Shown here piece by piece: positions 10,256 through 22,282 of a stretch of 64,000 nucleotides of DNA. The stretch covers positions 1 through 64,000 of the forward strand of contig JABCPU010000087.1 of the NCBI GenBank assembly GCA_016800925.1, in the 5' to 3' direction. This DNA is from Suillus spraguei (lineage: Eukaryota > Basidiomycota > Agaricomycetes > Boletales > Suillaceae). Positions within the stretch are counted from its first letter, which is position 1. The number at the start of each line of letters is the position of its first letter. Made by a program: the position numbers and the translations under genes. The notes beneath the pieces are model-generated. The model ran no database searches and had not been told where the DNA came from. It worked only from the letters and a program-made list of their open reading frames with translations.

Positions 10256-10989
10256 TCAAGCGCCCCTCACACCAGCAGCAGGAAGGACACTCCCCACAGC
10301 CTCCTTAAACGCCCGATCGTTCTCATACCTCTCCCTCGTCTCCTTAACAATCACCACCAATGTAGCCCTTCTCTTCTTGCGCTTTTCTTTATCATCCTTA
10401 TCGCTATCAAAGCCCGAGGATGTGTTGAAACAGTTGAGCGCTCGGAGCACCAGGCTCGTGAAACGCGGGGTGGATCGGGGTAACGCAGACGGAGAGGGGG
10501 AGTAGGTACTTGTGGGAGGCGGCAAGCGCGAAAATATCCGTCTAAGCACCATCTGCGTGCGACATGGTGTACGAGTAGATGTACGACGGGGTTTGGAATT
10601 AGGGCGGATGATGGTACGCGTGACAACAATGTCGATGGGGTCGATACGCGTAGGAGAAGTGGCGCATGTGTCCGTAGAAGTAGACGGCAAGTATGTGCAC
10701 GATCCCTCCAAATCAGAACCTTCTCCTTCAAAAAGGTCGACTAAATCCTCATGGTCCAGCCCCATACCATCCACGTTCGGTCGGTTGGTCCTGGCACAGA
10801 GACCCTGCCTCATCATCAGTCTTGTGGTGCTGGTGCTGAAAAGCGAGACGAATTTCTGAAGAATGGAATGGAGGTTAGCAACATTGTTAAGAAGATTAAA
10901 CCCAAGTAAGCACTGACTATGCGAGTGCGCCGCAGAGGGTCGAAACGCTGTGCATCCAGGGGGTTATGACATGCGGGACCCATTTCCAT
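10256..10989 (-). CDS. Hypothetical protein, two exons, Ser/Thr/Pro-rich
   Basis: Exon 1 (10989-10918) and exon 2 (10855-10256) join in frame across a 62-nt intron with GTCAGT donor, a polypyrimidine run and TTCTTCAG acceptor, giving about 223 residues. The start is the first in-frame ATG (MEMGPACH). Visible features are an acidic patch ('DHEDLVDLFEGEGSD'), a Thr/Pro/Arg-rich middle and a basic helix near the end ('DKDDKEKRKKRRATLVVIV'). No known domain is recognised and there is no signal peptide or membrane segment. The clean intron is the main evidence that this is real. It lies alone between the two metallothionein units. Confidence 0.55.
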
Positions 10990-11039
10990 GTCTATACGAT
11001 AAAAAAAGATGCGAGTCCTGGAGCTATGCAATGCGAGGT

Positions 11040-12320
11040 AGAAGTTTTTGAATGCGGATGAAGGGAGTGGATGATGAACTCCTCATCGCAAACGAGGTAT
11101 TTAAGCAGACGCCTAGTGTGGAAGCAACTGTGGTCTGTGAAGTGTGGAAGTAAAGCGCACGCCACTCACTGTGCCACCACCGATATTTTTGTTCGTTTGC
11201 TTGGACAGCTGCCCGTTTGGGTGCTGTGGATATGGAGTCGCCCCCAGCTGTCATAGTATTTAATCCACAGAGTTGAAAGCGTGATTCCCAACAAAACGTG
11301 TCATCCAACCGCGAGGAAGAGCTGCCACATGTTACGACTTAAAAGTTGAATATATGACTCGACAGGTCTGCGAGCACGTTCTTTGTCGTACGGTGGTTGT
11401 GCTGACGGTGTTATGTGCAGATATACCGCGCGCAATCCATGTATGAACTTCGGAGTGGCCCTCGGTTGTCTTGCGCGCAGCTTGATGGGACAGAACCTGC
11501 GTATGAGATACGAAGGGCGAGGAGGGTGGTGATGCTGAAAGCGCTGGCGCGCTTGATTGTGGTGTGTGATTTAGATCCTATAGGATCGTCGTGACGTGGT
11601 GCTTATCGCCATTGTGATATGATGTAGGTTGCACCTACTAGAAAGGCAATAGGTAATAGTTATCATAGTCAGGCGTGTCAGGATCATACTGGGACAAGGG
11701 GATGACTTGCTTACCTGGAGCAACATGATCGCAGGGCGTAGATAACCGAAGAGTTCGACGGTGCTGGCTATCGTGGCTACTATTAGAGTATTTGTAGCAT
11801 TAACTTATGTAGTCGATATGCACATTCTATATTATGACTTACACTCTCGGCCTTTGAAACACTTCGCATCCGATCCCTGTTGATACTATTTTATCACATT
11901 GTAGCCTTGGGTTTGCAGACATCTGTATTGATCCTTATCAATGAAGATCATAATAAAGACCATTATAAATGGCCCAAACCCGCTGCACAAAAGTGGCTTA
12001 GCACGTAGCGCCGGACGAGATGACCTCCAACTTTGCCGCAACCGAAATTCTCTTCAGAAACCTGGTCCACATGGAGTATCGGATCTCGATATGATAAGGA
12101 CTCGGAAAACATGTGCGCTAGTGTCGATGTTGGTTCAAAGTCAGGTTGCTTTGTTTGTTTGTTTGTGGCTGCGTTGAGTTTGAACGCGGCACTCCGACTC
12201 CGACCGTATACGGAATATTGTAATTTGAAATGAACATACCTTACCCCACCGTCGACGAAGCTGCATGCCTGCGTGAGGATTATTAGACCTCACTAAGCTT
12301 CCTGCAAACTTCGTCCCGAC
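11040..12320. other. Intergenic, no recognised gene
   Basis: About 1.3 kb with only short uncorroborated ORFs. No domain, exon chain, repeat or RNA gene was recognised. Confidence 0.45.
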
Positions 12321-13189
12321 TCTACCTGACCAGAATCTGTCAAATCCCGTCTATCGCTTCAATGCACCGAGTTGGAACCAGACCATACTCAGGCTATCCC
12401 GTACCATGATGGCTTTGTTCTGAACTAGATCATGACATGATCCTTTAATTAGACGTATTATCCCTCGAACCTGACGCGTGTCGACCCGTCAGCCGTCATC
12501 ATGGGTCTTACCAGTTCTGCCTTCGGAGGTAGCAAGTTGTGATGCCTTGTATAGAATTTTCGTGTGTTACTCTTCTGTCTGGTCGAAATTTTGTGCGTGG
12601 CTTTTCTGTCTGATTTCGTGGCGAGCTATAGTACGTTTCTTCTTCATCTTCGTTTGTCATGCTTGGACTGGCTTGCAGTTTTCCCGCCTTGTGCGAATTC
12701 TTGCGCGGGCAACCAGCAGTGGCACTACGTTAACCTACGTACTTGACGAGATCATCATTCATGCGGTACGATACCTGCGTATTACTTGAACACCGACACC
12801 TTCAAATTTGTTCCTGCCTGAAAAACAAGTGTAATGAACGGTCGAGTAATTACTGAAGCGGGTCCAGTAAGTGCGTAATGCATCGGTACCCATAAATCCA
12901 ATGGGTGCCAATATACTCAGTGCTCGCAACAAACAGAGTCATTTTGTTTACACCCAGGGGATACCACACTATGCAAACGGTCACAACATTACTGAAGTAT
13001 TTGAGGTGGCCGGTTCCATATATTCAAGGGCCATGAAGGATATTGCAGTCTGAACTGTCAGCTTTATCAAGAAACGTCGCTTTACTGGAACAACTCTGGC
13101 ATTTCAATACAAACAGTACAAGTCACGTCAAACGGCTGGAAATATGTTTATGTTTATACATACGGCAAGGCAAATGCACCTGCACGTAT

Positions 13190-13327
13190 TTAGTTCTTAA
13201 CGCAGTTGCAGCTCCCAACCTGGCAGTTGCAGCTATTAACAGACAGTCAGAATCCCGACGCTAAAACGTCGCAAGGCCAAACTCACGTAGAGGTGCAGTT
13301 GCATTGCTCGGTGTTGTTGTTGAACAT
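13190..13327 (-). CDS. Metallothionein, 27 aa, copy 2
   Basis: Exons 13327-13287 (41 nt) and 13232-13190 (43 nt) flank a 54-nt GTGAGT...ATAG intron, the same length and phase as in copy 1. The 27-residue product, with Cys-Asn-Cys at 9-11, 15-17 and 22-24, is identical to that of 8622-8759. The only coding difference is the third base of Gly20 (GGG here, GGT there), whereas about 11 of 54 intron bases differ. This contrast points to purifying selection on both copies. A 5'-UTR intron spans 13350-13410 and TATAAAA lies at 13477-13483. The expected role is chelation and detoxification of Cu, Zn or Cd. Confidence 0.88.
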
Positions 13328-13349
13328 GATGATGTTGAGTGCGGTTAAG

Positions 13350-13410
13350 CTGCAAGACGGTATCAGTCGCGTCGTTATCAGGAAGATCAGGTCCAAGTGA
13401 GATAACTCAC
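13350..13410 (-). other. 5'-UTR intron of metallothionein copy 2
   Basis: GTGAGT at 13410 and TTGCAG at 13350 bound a 61-nt interval that corresponds to 8785-8840 in copy 1. Confidence 0.65.
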
Positions 13411-13476
13411 CTGGTTGTGTGAGGCAGTTGATACTAGAGCGGATTGCTGGAGAAAAAGTGAGCCAAAGAGGGACCA

Positions 13477-13610
13477 TTTTATATTGTCAACCATTAGCGC
13501 TGTGAACCCAAGTACAGATGATAAGCAGAAAGTCAAAGCGTGCATTGGTCTCTGTCAATCCCAGGACTGTCAACACATGATCATGGCATGATACAGCCCC
13601 ACAGAGTGCA
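13477..13610 (-). promoter_or_regulatory. Promoter of metallothionein copy 2
   Basis: TATAAAA at 13477-13483 is followed upstream by TGCACGC (13538-13544) and TGCACTC (13604-13610), both fitting TGCRCNC. Both sites lie at nearly the same distance from the TATA box as the two sites in copy 1. The ATG overlapping the TATA box is not used as a start in this reading. Confidence 0.5.
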
Positions 13611-14299
13611 GGCGCAAGGGAGGTAACTAAAAAGATCAACTTTTTCTCCAACTTGTCAAGTCTGACAAGATAAAAAGCACCAAGAACACGCAACCATCCA
13701 GGGTTGTAAAATGAACAGTTATCACAAGTTTGACGGTATGCGCAATGAGAATTGAATCGAAATATGCCCGTCCACACCGCACGTCCAAGGCTGTCATCCA
13801 GTGTTTGCCTAGAGATTCTCAGTTGTGATTATAATCTCCTGCCTTCGGATCCCTGCTAATTTAATTGGACGATATAGTGATTTGAACCGTATGAGTAAAA
13901 ACGTACCTTTGAGTTTTCTGTCCCAGTCCGGGAGGAGACTAATCTTAATTCTGAGTCAAGACGCGTAAGTAGTAGGTCAGGTGCCTTTGACAAGGTACTC
14001 TCATCTACTAATCGGCTCGGATTTATTTAAAAGTCCGATCAACCACTCTACCATATACTCAGAGCGCCGCGAATCTCTGACCTTGCTTGTGCTTTGGATA
14101 TCTCCAAAATGCCAATATTGCTACATTCACGAGTTTCCAGACCTTCGATATACCTAACGTGTTTCCTACCGTGCTGTCATTACAGTATGATTTGCCGGAT
14201 TCTATCCATGGTATAAAACAGCCGCGGTGTACATACGGGCGATTATTATTATTCAAGTTCTGTCACGAGTTTAACGTTCTGAACGAGTGTTTCTCAGTT

Positions 14300-14681
14300 C
14301 CCATGCTCATCGGTAGTGATACAGAGTTGTGTGGAAACATTCACCGGCGGCCACATATTCCAACTACTAGTACTTCGTCCACCAAGTTCTTGCGGAAGCC
14401 GTTGTTCCAGCCAGCGTCATCCAGTTCGTTTCCGGGTCACCTCCCAAGTCGTCGAACAGATGGTATCATACCCCAGCTTTGCAACACTCCACTTTGCAGG
14501 TGGCACCTTTATGATATCCAAGAAGCTATGGAAAGACATTCCAACGCACCTAGACAAGTACAGAGGGTATCCGAGAATCATCGACGACAGGAGGAAAAAA
14601 TTTCCATGTCACATCCACAAATCAGTCGAGATATGAAACGCAGTTTTACAAAGCATTCCAGAAGGCTTTAAGTATCAAGGT
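14300..14681 (+). pseudogene. Fragment of unknown conserved-looking protein
   Basis: The frame holding 14316-14636 reads 'SYPSFATLHFAGGTFMISKK' and 'GYPRIIDDRRKKFPCHIHKS'. A TGA then interrupts at about 14634, after which the same frame continues 'NAVLQSIPEGFKYQ' up to a GTACGT donor-like site near 14682. The amino-acid pattern looks like real protein with a nonsense mutation, but I do not recognise the family. Upstream exons are not evident. Confidence 0.4.
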
Positions 14682-14689
14682 ACGTATAT

Positions 14690-15350
14690 TGTGTGTGAGT
14701 GGCGCGCAAGATTGATAGGCATGTGTACAGGATAAATGTTCTGCGTCGTCACAACTATGTGTTTCCTCTTTGCTTTGGTCATCTTATATTCAAGGGTCTG
14801 CTCCTGTCTGAAGTTGCGAAGATAAAAGCCTGGTCACCATCAGACTTTATGGGGCCCATAATGTGCATTCCATTTCTATGCATCGGACTGCGTACCGGCT
14901 ACTGGGTAATATAGCAGAGATCGTCTGACATGTGACGAAATAATAGGCTTCATCCAGAAAGCCAAGGATGGGGGTTCTTATCGGAGGTGATGAGTCATCC
15001 ATCCAGTCATACCCGTCGAAATAATCTTCGACAGCATCGTCTCTGAAGTCTGTCAGCCAGGTGGTTAAGAAGAGTGTGGATGTGCTTACCCGTCCTTCGA
15101 AGAGAGTCAAAACCGCCTTTCTCTCGAAAAAGAACCGTCATCATCGCCCAACCCATCAGTAATTGATGTTGATACCATTGACACGGCGACGAAGTCTGAC
15201 CGACTCTGACGACGAAGGGGACCTGGATGCAGAACTTCGCAAGGCCTCTGTTGACACTCATCATGTCATGTCATTGCCTTACCACTTCAACACAGAAAGA
15301 TTCGAGAGGAATCCGTAAGTTACTTGCATATAAACTCAAATTGCTGCAGG
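14690..15350. other. Intergenic, weak minus-strand coding signal
   Basis: The minus strand around 14990-15260 has stretches such as 'SSASRSPSSSESVRLRRR' and 'DFRDDAVEDYFDGYDWMDD' in different frames. They could be debris of one gene; no start, end or domain can be assigned. Confidence 0.25.
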
Positions 15351-15354
15351 TCTG

Positions 15355-15486
15355 TGAAAAAACCGCGGTATACCGCAAACACCGTTCATACCCGTAGGAT
15401 CCGCGGGTCCGAGTCGGTGTGCACCCGTACCGTAGCGGGTGCGGTGTGTCCCGCGGGTTCACCCGTGCTCACCCTAGGCACTGGTA
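15355..15486 (-). mobile_element. Solo hAT-like terminus (CGGGT-rich sub-terminal repeats)
   Basis: Read from 15486 downward the sequence begins CAGTGCCTAGGGTGAGCACG and continues with repeated CGGGT/ACCCG motifs. CAGTG starts followed by dense short sub-terminal repeats are typical of fungal hAT ends. No opposite end or transposase was found nearby, so this is either a solo end or an older truncated copy, distinct from the TAGTG element at 515. Confidence 0.5.
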
Positions 15487-15529
15487 ACGCTGATAGTATT
15501 ACACAAATATGCAACCTTTCTCATGATCA

Positions 15530-15727
15530 TACAGGTGACTCGAAGAGCTACTTCATACAGCCTACCATCATTATAACCAAAGATCCTGACCCAATCACAA
15601 TGAAAGACGAAATCTTTGGTCTCGTCATCACTGTAATGGTTGTGTTCAGAAATGCAGCCAGATGTACTAATGACTTCTCCGTTCTATGTGTACGACGATG
15701 CGAATTATGAGAAAACTGAAACTTCTC
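15530..15727 (+). pseudogene. Orphan fragment of delta-1-pyrroline-5-carboxylate dehydrogenase
   Basis: The + strand reads 'DSKSYFIQPTIIITKDPDP' and 'MKDEIFGLVITV'. After a frame slip it continues 'FYVYDDANYEKT'. This order matches the C-terminal part of ALDH4-type P5C dehydrogenase, the mitochondrial enzyme that oxidises glutamate semialdehyde in proline breakdown. The catalytic cysteine region and the rest of the about 550-residue enzyme are absent, and a G-to-L change disrupts the usual EEIFGPV. It is a dead, truncated copy, probably dispersed from a functional gene elsewhere. Confidence 0.65.
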
Positions 15728-15729
15728 AA

Positions 15730-16977
<1,248 letters not shown>

Positions 16978-19900
16978 CTACCATCCATCCATCATTATCT
17001 GAGACAGAGGTTGAATAAAGGCTACGATGAGATGTACCCTCGAGTAGCTCAGCAGTGTTGTGCAGTGCATGCTCCAAACTTGATGCGAAGCAAATGGTAC
17101 GATTGTTCCAAGTATTGGTTGGCATGGTAGTCCCCTGTCTGTAAGGTGAGGGGCGACATTTATCAAAAGAGGATGCAAAGGAGGGATCTTAGTGTGCTCC
17201 TGCAATTGCTGGTCCATCGCTGCATCCCACAGCCGGATAGTAGAATCCTCTGAACCAGACACAATGCGAGTGCCATCTGGGGAGAACAAGACTGACGAAA
17301 CTGATTCAGTGTGCCCTCGAAAGGGCTCGCCCAATGGCAGCCCCGTCACTGCATTCCACAGCTGGACAGTGGAATCCGAAGAACCAGACACGATGCGAGT
17401 GCCACCAGGGGAGAATGAGACTGAATCAACCAAGTCAGTGTGCCCTCGGAAGGGCTTACCCAAGGGCAGCCCCGTCCCCACATCCCACAGCCGGACAGTG
17501 GAATCCTTTGAACCAGACACGATGCGAGTGCCATCTGGGGAGAACGAGACTGACCAAACTGATCCGGTATGCCCTCGGAAGGGCTCACCTAAGGGCAGCC
17601 CTGTCACTGCATCCCACAGGCGCACAGTGGAGTCCCTTGAACCAGACACGATGCGAGTGCCATCGGGGGAGAACGAGACTGACAAAACCAAAGAAGTGTG
17701 CCCTCTGAAGGGCTCACCCAATGGCAGCCCCGTCGCTACATCCCACAGCCGGACAGTGGAATCCTCTGAACCAGACACGATGCGAGTGCCATCGGAGGAG
17801 AACGAGATTGATGAAACTGAAGAAGTGTGGCCTTGGAAGGGCTCACCCAATGGTTGCCCCGTCGCTGCATCCCACAGTCGCACAGTGGAATCCCAAGAAC
17901 CAGACACAATGTGAGTGCCATCGGGGGAGAACGAGACTGACGAAACCGAAGAAGTGTGCCCTCGGAATGGCTCACCCAATGGCAGCCCCGTCGCTACATC
18001 CCACAGCCGGACAGTGGAATCCCAAGAACCAGACACGATGCGAGTGCCGTCGGGGGAGAACGAGACTGATGAAACCGGAGAAGTGTGACCTCGAAAGGGC
18101 TCACCCAATGGAAGCCCCGTCACTGCGTCCCACAGCCAGATGGTGGAATTCTCTGAACCAGACGCGATCCGAGTGCCATCGGGTGAGAGCGAGGTTGACA
18201 AAACCGGTCTGGTGTGCCCACTGATCACGGTCTGAATAGCCGTCCAGGTCACAAGACGTCCATTTATCAGACGAAGAGTATTTGGAAACTTTGCAGTAAA
18301 CCTTGTGGCTATCGTGGACTTCATGGGCGAAAACGGCAGCGCTGAAACATACAGATGCGGCGTGCTGTGCAAAATCATCCCACCACAGAGTTGGACGAAT
18401 CTCTGCATATCCGTGGCAGTGGACAAGAGGTTTTTATAGTCTAATTGGCCCTGTGTTCACGTGTAAGCACTTCGCCTGATATCACCAGGTGAATCTGTTC
18501 TCGCCTTCTGCCACTGAGAAATAAGTGGAAGCACGGCAACTGCGCTGCCGAGTGCATTAAGGAGACCGAGTGCTTCAATCCAGAAGAGTAGCCGCTCGTT
18601 TTCGAAGAATGATCCTATTTCCTTTGCGAGCTCTGTGTTGAAGTCCGTTGCTCGCACATGCGTAGCCCAAAATCGACAGGAATAGGACAGATGTGAGAGA
18701 ATACATGTTGCGATTCGATGCGGCAACCCGGTGTCTTCACTGTTAGGGAGGTATGAAGACTTTAAATCACACATATTGAAGCGGAGGTCGTGTTCCATCA
18801 CACGAAGTGAAGCAAAAGCAAGGTCGCGTTGCGAGTTCGACATCTCCACGAAAAATTCTCCACTGGATGATTTGTCTGTCAAGAATTCGCGGAAAGATGC
18901 ATGAAGGGGTCGGATGGGGCTAGATGAGTTTGTGGTGCCGCTTAGCAGCGATCCCATATATTCCACCACGACTTCCACTTTATACTGCTCCCTTTCGTGT
19001 GGAAAATGGCTCCGCATGGTGTTCAGGGCATCTAAAGGGAGGGGTTCGGCTGAGCCAAGTATTTGACCCATCACAGAATGAAACTTCGCTAGCGCTCGCT
19101 TGTATTCTGTTTTTGTATATCTGTCCTTCCCCATGCTTTCTCCTAAAATAAAGCGATATATGTCGTACAACAAGTTTTTCCGCTCCCCATGATCGTGGGA
19201 CACGACAGCGTTGAAGCGATTGATGGGGTATGAGCCAAGAGGTGTTTCTTTGATGTAGTTGCATGCAAGGCGCGCCCACTCGAATAGACCACCAGCTTTG
19301 TCGGCGAGGTCTCCAAACTCTTTGTCTCCGAGATCAGACAGCTTTTGCAGCTCGTGAGATACAAAAGTATGGATGTCTTTCTTCGACGCTGCTTCTGCAA
19401 TGTCGTCCAGGGATAGCCGAAGAATATGTCCGGCACCCCGAAATTCATCATCGATATCACGAAGTGGGCGGGAGGTGACGAGAATCCGAAAGTTGGATGG
19501 GAGTTCGGTGATTTTCGGAAGACCTTCGCCCTCCAGTGTGCCTGCAAGTATCCGCAGTAGGTCACGCCGTGTCTCGACTCCGCCACTCTCGTCCAGTGCT
19601 TCAATGACAATCAAGACAGGTTCCACACTCGACCCAGATAACTTCTTTGGCGGTTCCATAAACAGCTTGCGCCACTGCTGGACAATATCTTTCGTGTTCT
19701 TGAGCGCATTGGCATTTGTGACTACGTTCGCCAATGTTCGTCTGATCTCCGGATCGCGGTCAGCGAGATCGCGAGCGATGGTGGGAAACACTTTTTCATG
19801 GCGCTTCTCGGCTTTAAGGTCCCGGTCGAAGCAGAAACACGAGCCAAGCCCTCCCGAGTCATCGAACCAGCTAGCAATTGTGTGAGCTATGGCTGATTTT

Positions 19901-21203
19901 CCCTTGCCTGCAGGGCCAGATAGCCACAGCACACGCTGAGCAGTATCTCCACCGTCTTTGATCCATTCAGTGATCTGGGAGAGAATGGCCGTCCGCGTCC
20001 CTGGTAGGCATTGTTTCGTGGTATCTAGTCCCGCGCCCGATGCGTAAGGCATACTGCTAAGATCCAGTTTGTCGCCCAGTTCGTCACCTGAAGGGGTATC
20101 AGTGAATGGAAAGTTAAAAGCACGTCCGAATCCATACTCGTAAACCGGACTAGATCGGCTATGTCGCGAATAGCTTGGTCCCGAAATTGTTCCATAAGCT
20201 CATCCGAAGCCTTGTTGTATCGTGTAATTAGATCATCCGTCTCCGAGAGAGCATTTTTCCCGAGTCTCTTCCCTGCGATAATGGTATAAGATTCACAATA
20301 CACGGAGGGCAATAGCTCGATGACTTACAAAAGCTCTTCTTCTCTGAGTAGTCCCCGATGAAACGCGCGCACTCTAAGGTCTGCTGGGCAATCCGTCCAG
20401 CGATGCTACGCTTGATTGAAATCTTGCCAAGAGTGTCGTCTTGTGACATGAAGTTGTAAACTTGTTGTAATTTCTCGAGAAGAGATTGCACAGATTGGTC
20501 GCGTTCTGTTTGAGCAAGGATAATCTGCAGAGAGTTAAGAACTGCTGGATAGGAGGGCCAAACTCCACGTACTTTGGACGCAGCTGACAGTATACCCAAC
20601 ACCACCTTTGCGTAAGGATGCACCTATGCAACTTAATTAGCTCGCTTCCAACATAGGGGAGTGGCACATACATCTGCAAGACCCCTAATGACAGTGTCAA
20701 AAATTCTGAGTGAGTGAAGATTTGTGGTCTGGAAATCGTCTGCGGCAGGGAGATCTTTTGGGCCATCCTTGGCCGCGGATGCCACAGAGGTGACATGTTT
20801 CACGAGCAGTCTCATACTTTCCGCACCCTCATGGGCACCATGAAGTTCAGCAGCAACTAGTCGGGGATCAGGCATCTCTTCCACACGAGTATCGAGAGCC
20901 TGCATGACCACCAGAGTTTATATATGAAAACCATATCGTTTGGCGCAAATACCTTCGAAGTAGGTTCTCCAGCCACCTCTTGGTCCATACAGCCACTGGG
21001 ATTCTCAGATGTGGCAGGCTCGTCATGATTAGAAGGATGCAGACGCAACACATCCTTGGTGGATGTCAGACAAGTTGAAGATCACAATAATGACAACCTA
21101 CCTCAACATTCTGATTTGAGGAAGCACCTTCATGATCGGCGTTCTGGATAGCAGGGGTTTGGTGGCGGGAACGCTTGAAGAGTTTCTGCACAATATCAGC
21201 CAT
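16978..21203 (-). CDS. NACHT-WD40 NLR-type protein
   Basis: Exons 21203-21102, 21054-20953, 20899-20672, 20623-20329, 20272-20138 and 20087-18486 join in frame, and the WD exon runs 18440-16978. After a helical N-terminus the NACHT ATPase shows Walker A 'LWLSGPAGKGKSAIAHT' and Walker B 'VLIVIEALDE'. Eight 43-residue WD repeats follow ('VSFSPDGTRIVSGS' type). Such proteins act as cytosolic switches in fungal self/non-self recognition and programmed cell death. The NACHT and WD frames agree but a TGA at 18457-18459 lies between them; a 45-nt, frame-neutral GT-AG interval (18441-18485) would remove it. After the last repeat two frame slips (about 17125 and 16905) break the usual C-terminal tail. 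The 3' end may therefore be decayed. Confidence 0.82.
17205..18235 (-). repeat. Tandem 129-bp WD40 repeat array
   Basis: Eight consecutive 129-bp units encode 43-residue WD repeats. Phrases such as 'TGLPLGEPFRGHTS' recur nearly unchanged from unit to unit. The similarity at DNA level is high enough to suggest recent duplication or gene conversion among units. Confidence 0.9.
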
Positions 21204-22282
21204 ATTCCAACTCCTTCAGCATTCACGTCGACGTACAGAGACTTTTCTAATCACATTTTTCTTGAAATTCCGCATGACCTGTCGGAATCTGTCATGAGGC
21301 GGGCTCTGGTGAAGAATGGGCCAGAGGCAACGATGATGTTATTAGCGCTCATCAGTAGCGATCCTATGAGAGCACGTACCGAGCTCTCAGCAGGAGATTG
21401 AGAGGTCCCTGGAGGAGGGTCCGTCCTGTGGTCTGCACTCATTGTGAACAGTCAAAGATTGGGATCAGCCTGAGGGAAATGGGTGCGAGAAGTAGATGGA
21501 GGGGAAAGAAGACTTGTTTAATGTGTGCCGAATACCTCAAAGTAGCAACGTGGGCTTACATACGTACAGCGCTAATCATTCAGCCATGTTACATGGACAT
21601 TGGGAGCCTGGAACGTGGGTTGTGCAAGTTGTAGCCTGGAAGGGCATTATTCATCATGGAACAAGCTTGATTAATCTGATTCACAGGTTCATGTAAAAAG
21701 TTACATGTGTAGATGGCACAACGTTTGAAAGCAATCACGATCATCACTGGCAGGCTGAACTTGGGCAGAACGGTGGAGTGACTATATTTCAAATATATAA
21801 GGTACATATGAGGATGAAGTTTAAGCGCGGATAAATTTAAGCAACGAAGCTCACCGAGAGAGGGTTTAAAGAATTATATACTGACTGTTGTCGCTCAGTA
21901 AGAGCACAGATGACTAAGACCGATCGGACTTCTAGTAGTCCTGTGTCCAGTCGGACTATTCCGATATTCGGATTGTAAGTTCATCTATGATACCGCCCAT
22001 TGAAGTTATCAATAAACCACACCACAGAAGTCACCCAAATTCGCACGAATCTCGTCCATCTAGATCATAATATCTGACAACGAGATGACATGCCTCTTAC
22101 ATTGCTGAAGAACGGATTAGACCCTGCTCGCGTTTGGCTCAGTCTTCAATTATAGTTGATATGAAGTGTGATTGGAATTATAAGGTATCTGCGTCATATC
22201 TATCGTTAAAGTACAAACCGCGACTACTGAACCCTGCAGAGTCCGATAATACAATAGCGAGTCTTCAAATAAAATTATATAG
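21204..22282. other. Intergenic between NLR and HET genes
   Basis: Promoter side of the NACHT-WD40 gene and 3' side of the HET gene. Short ORFs on both strands have no motif. No repeats or RNA genes were recognised. Confidence 0.45.

Larger units (their letters stand above)
12325..13790. repeat. Duplicated metallothionein unit, copy 2
   Basis: Direct repeat of 8150-9170 in the same orientation, enlarged by about 450 bp of unrelated sequence at 12430-12870. Non-coding parts have diverged substantially while coding exons differ at one base, so the duplication is not recent. Confidence 0.85.

Noticed and set aside
13283..13477. 64-codon minus-strand ORF spanning the metallothionein leader
   Set aside because: Its ATG overlaps the TATA box and it reads through the 5'-UTR intron; the short downstream ATG gives the conserved cysteine peptide instead.
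17192..18224. Long plus-strand ORFs (up to 240 codons) with repeated Ser/Pro/Cys motifs
   Set aside because: They are the antisense of the tandem WD40 repeats; the repeat period of 129 bp keeps all frames open.
19373..19885. 170-codon plus-strand ORF
   Set aside because: Antisense shadow of the NACHT domain coding strand.
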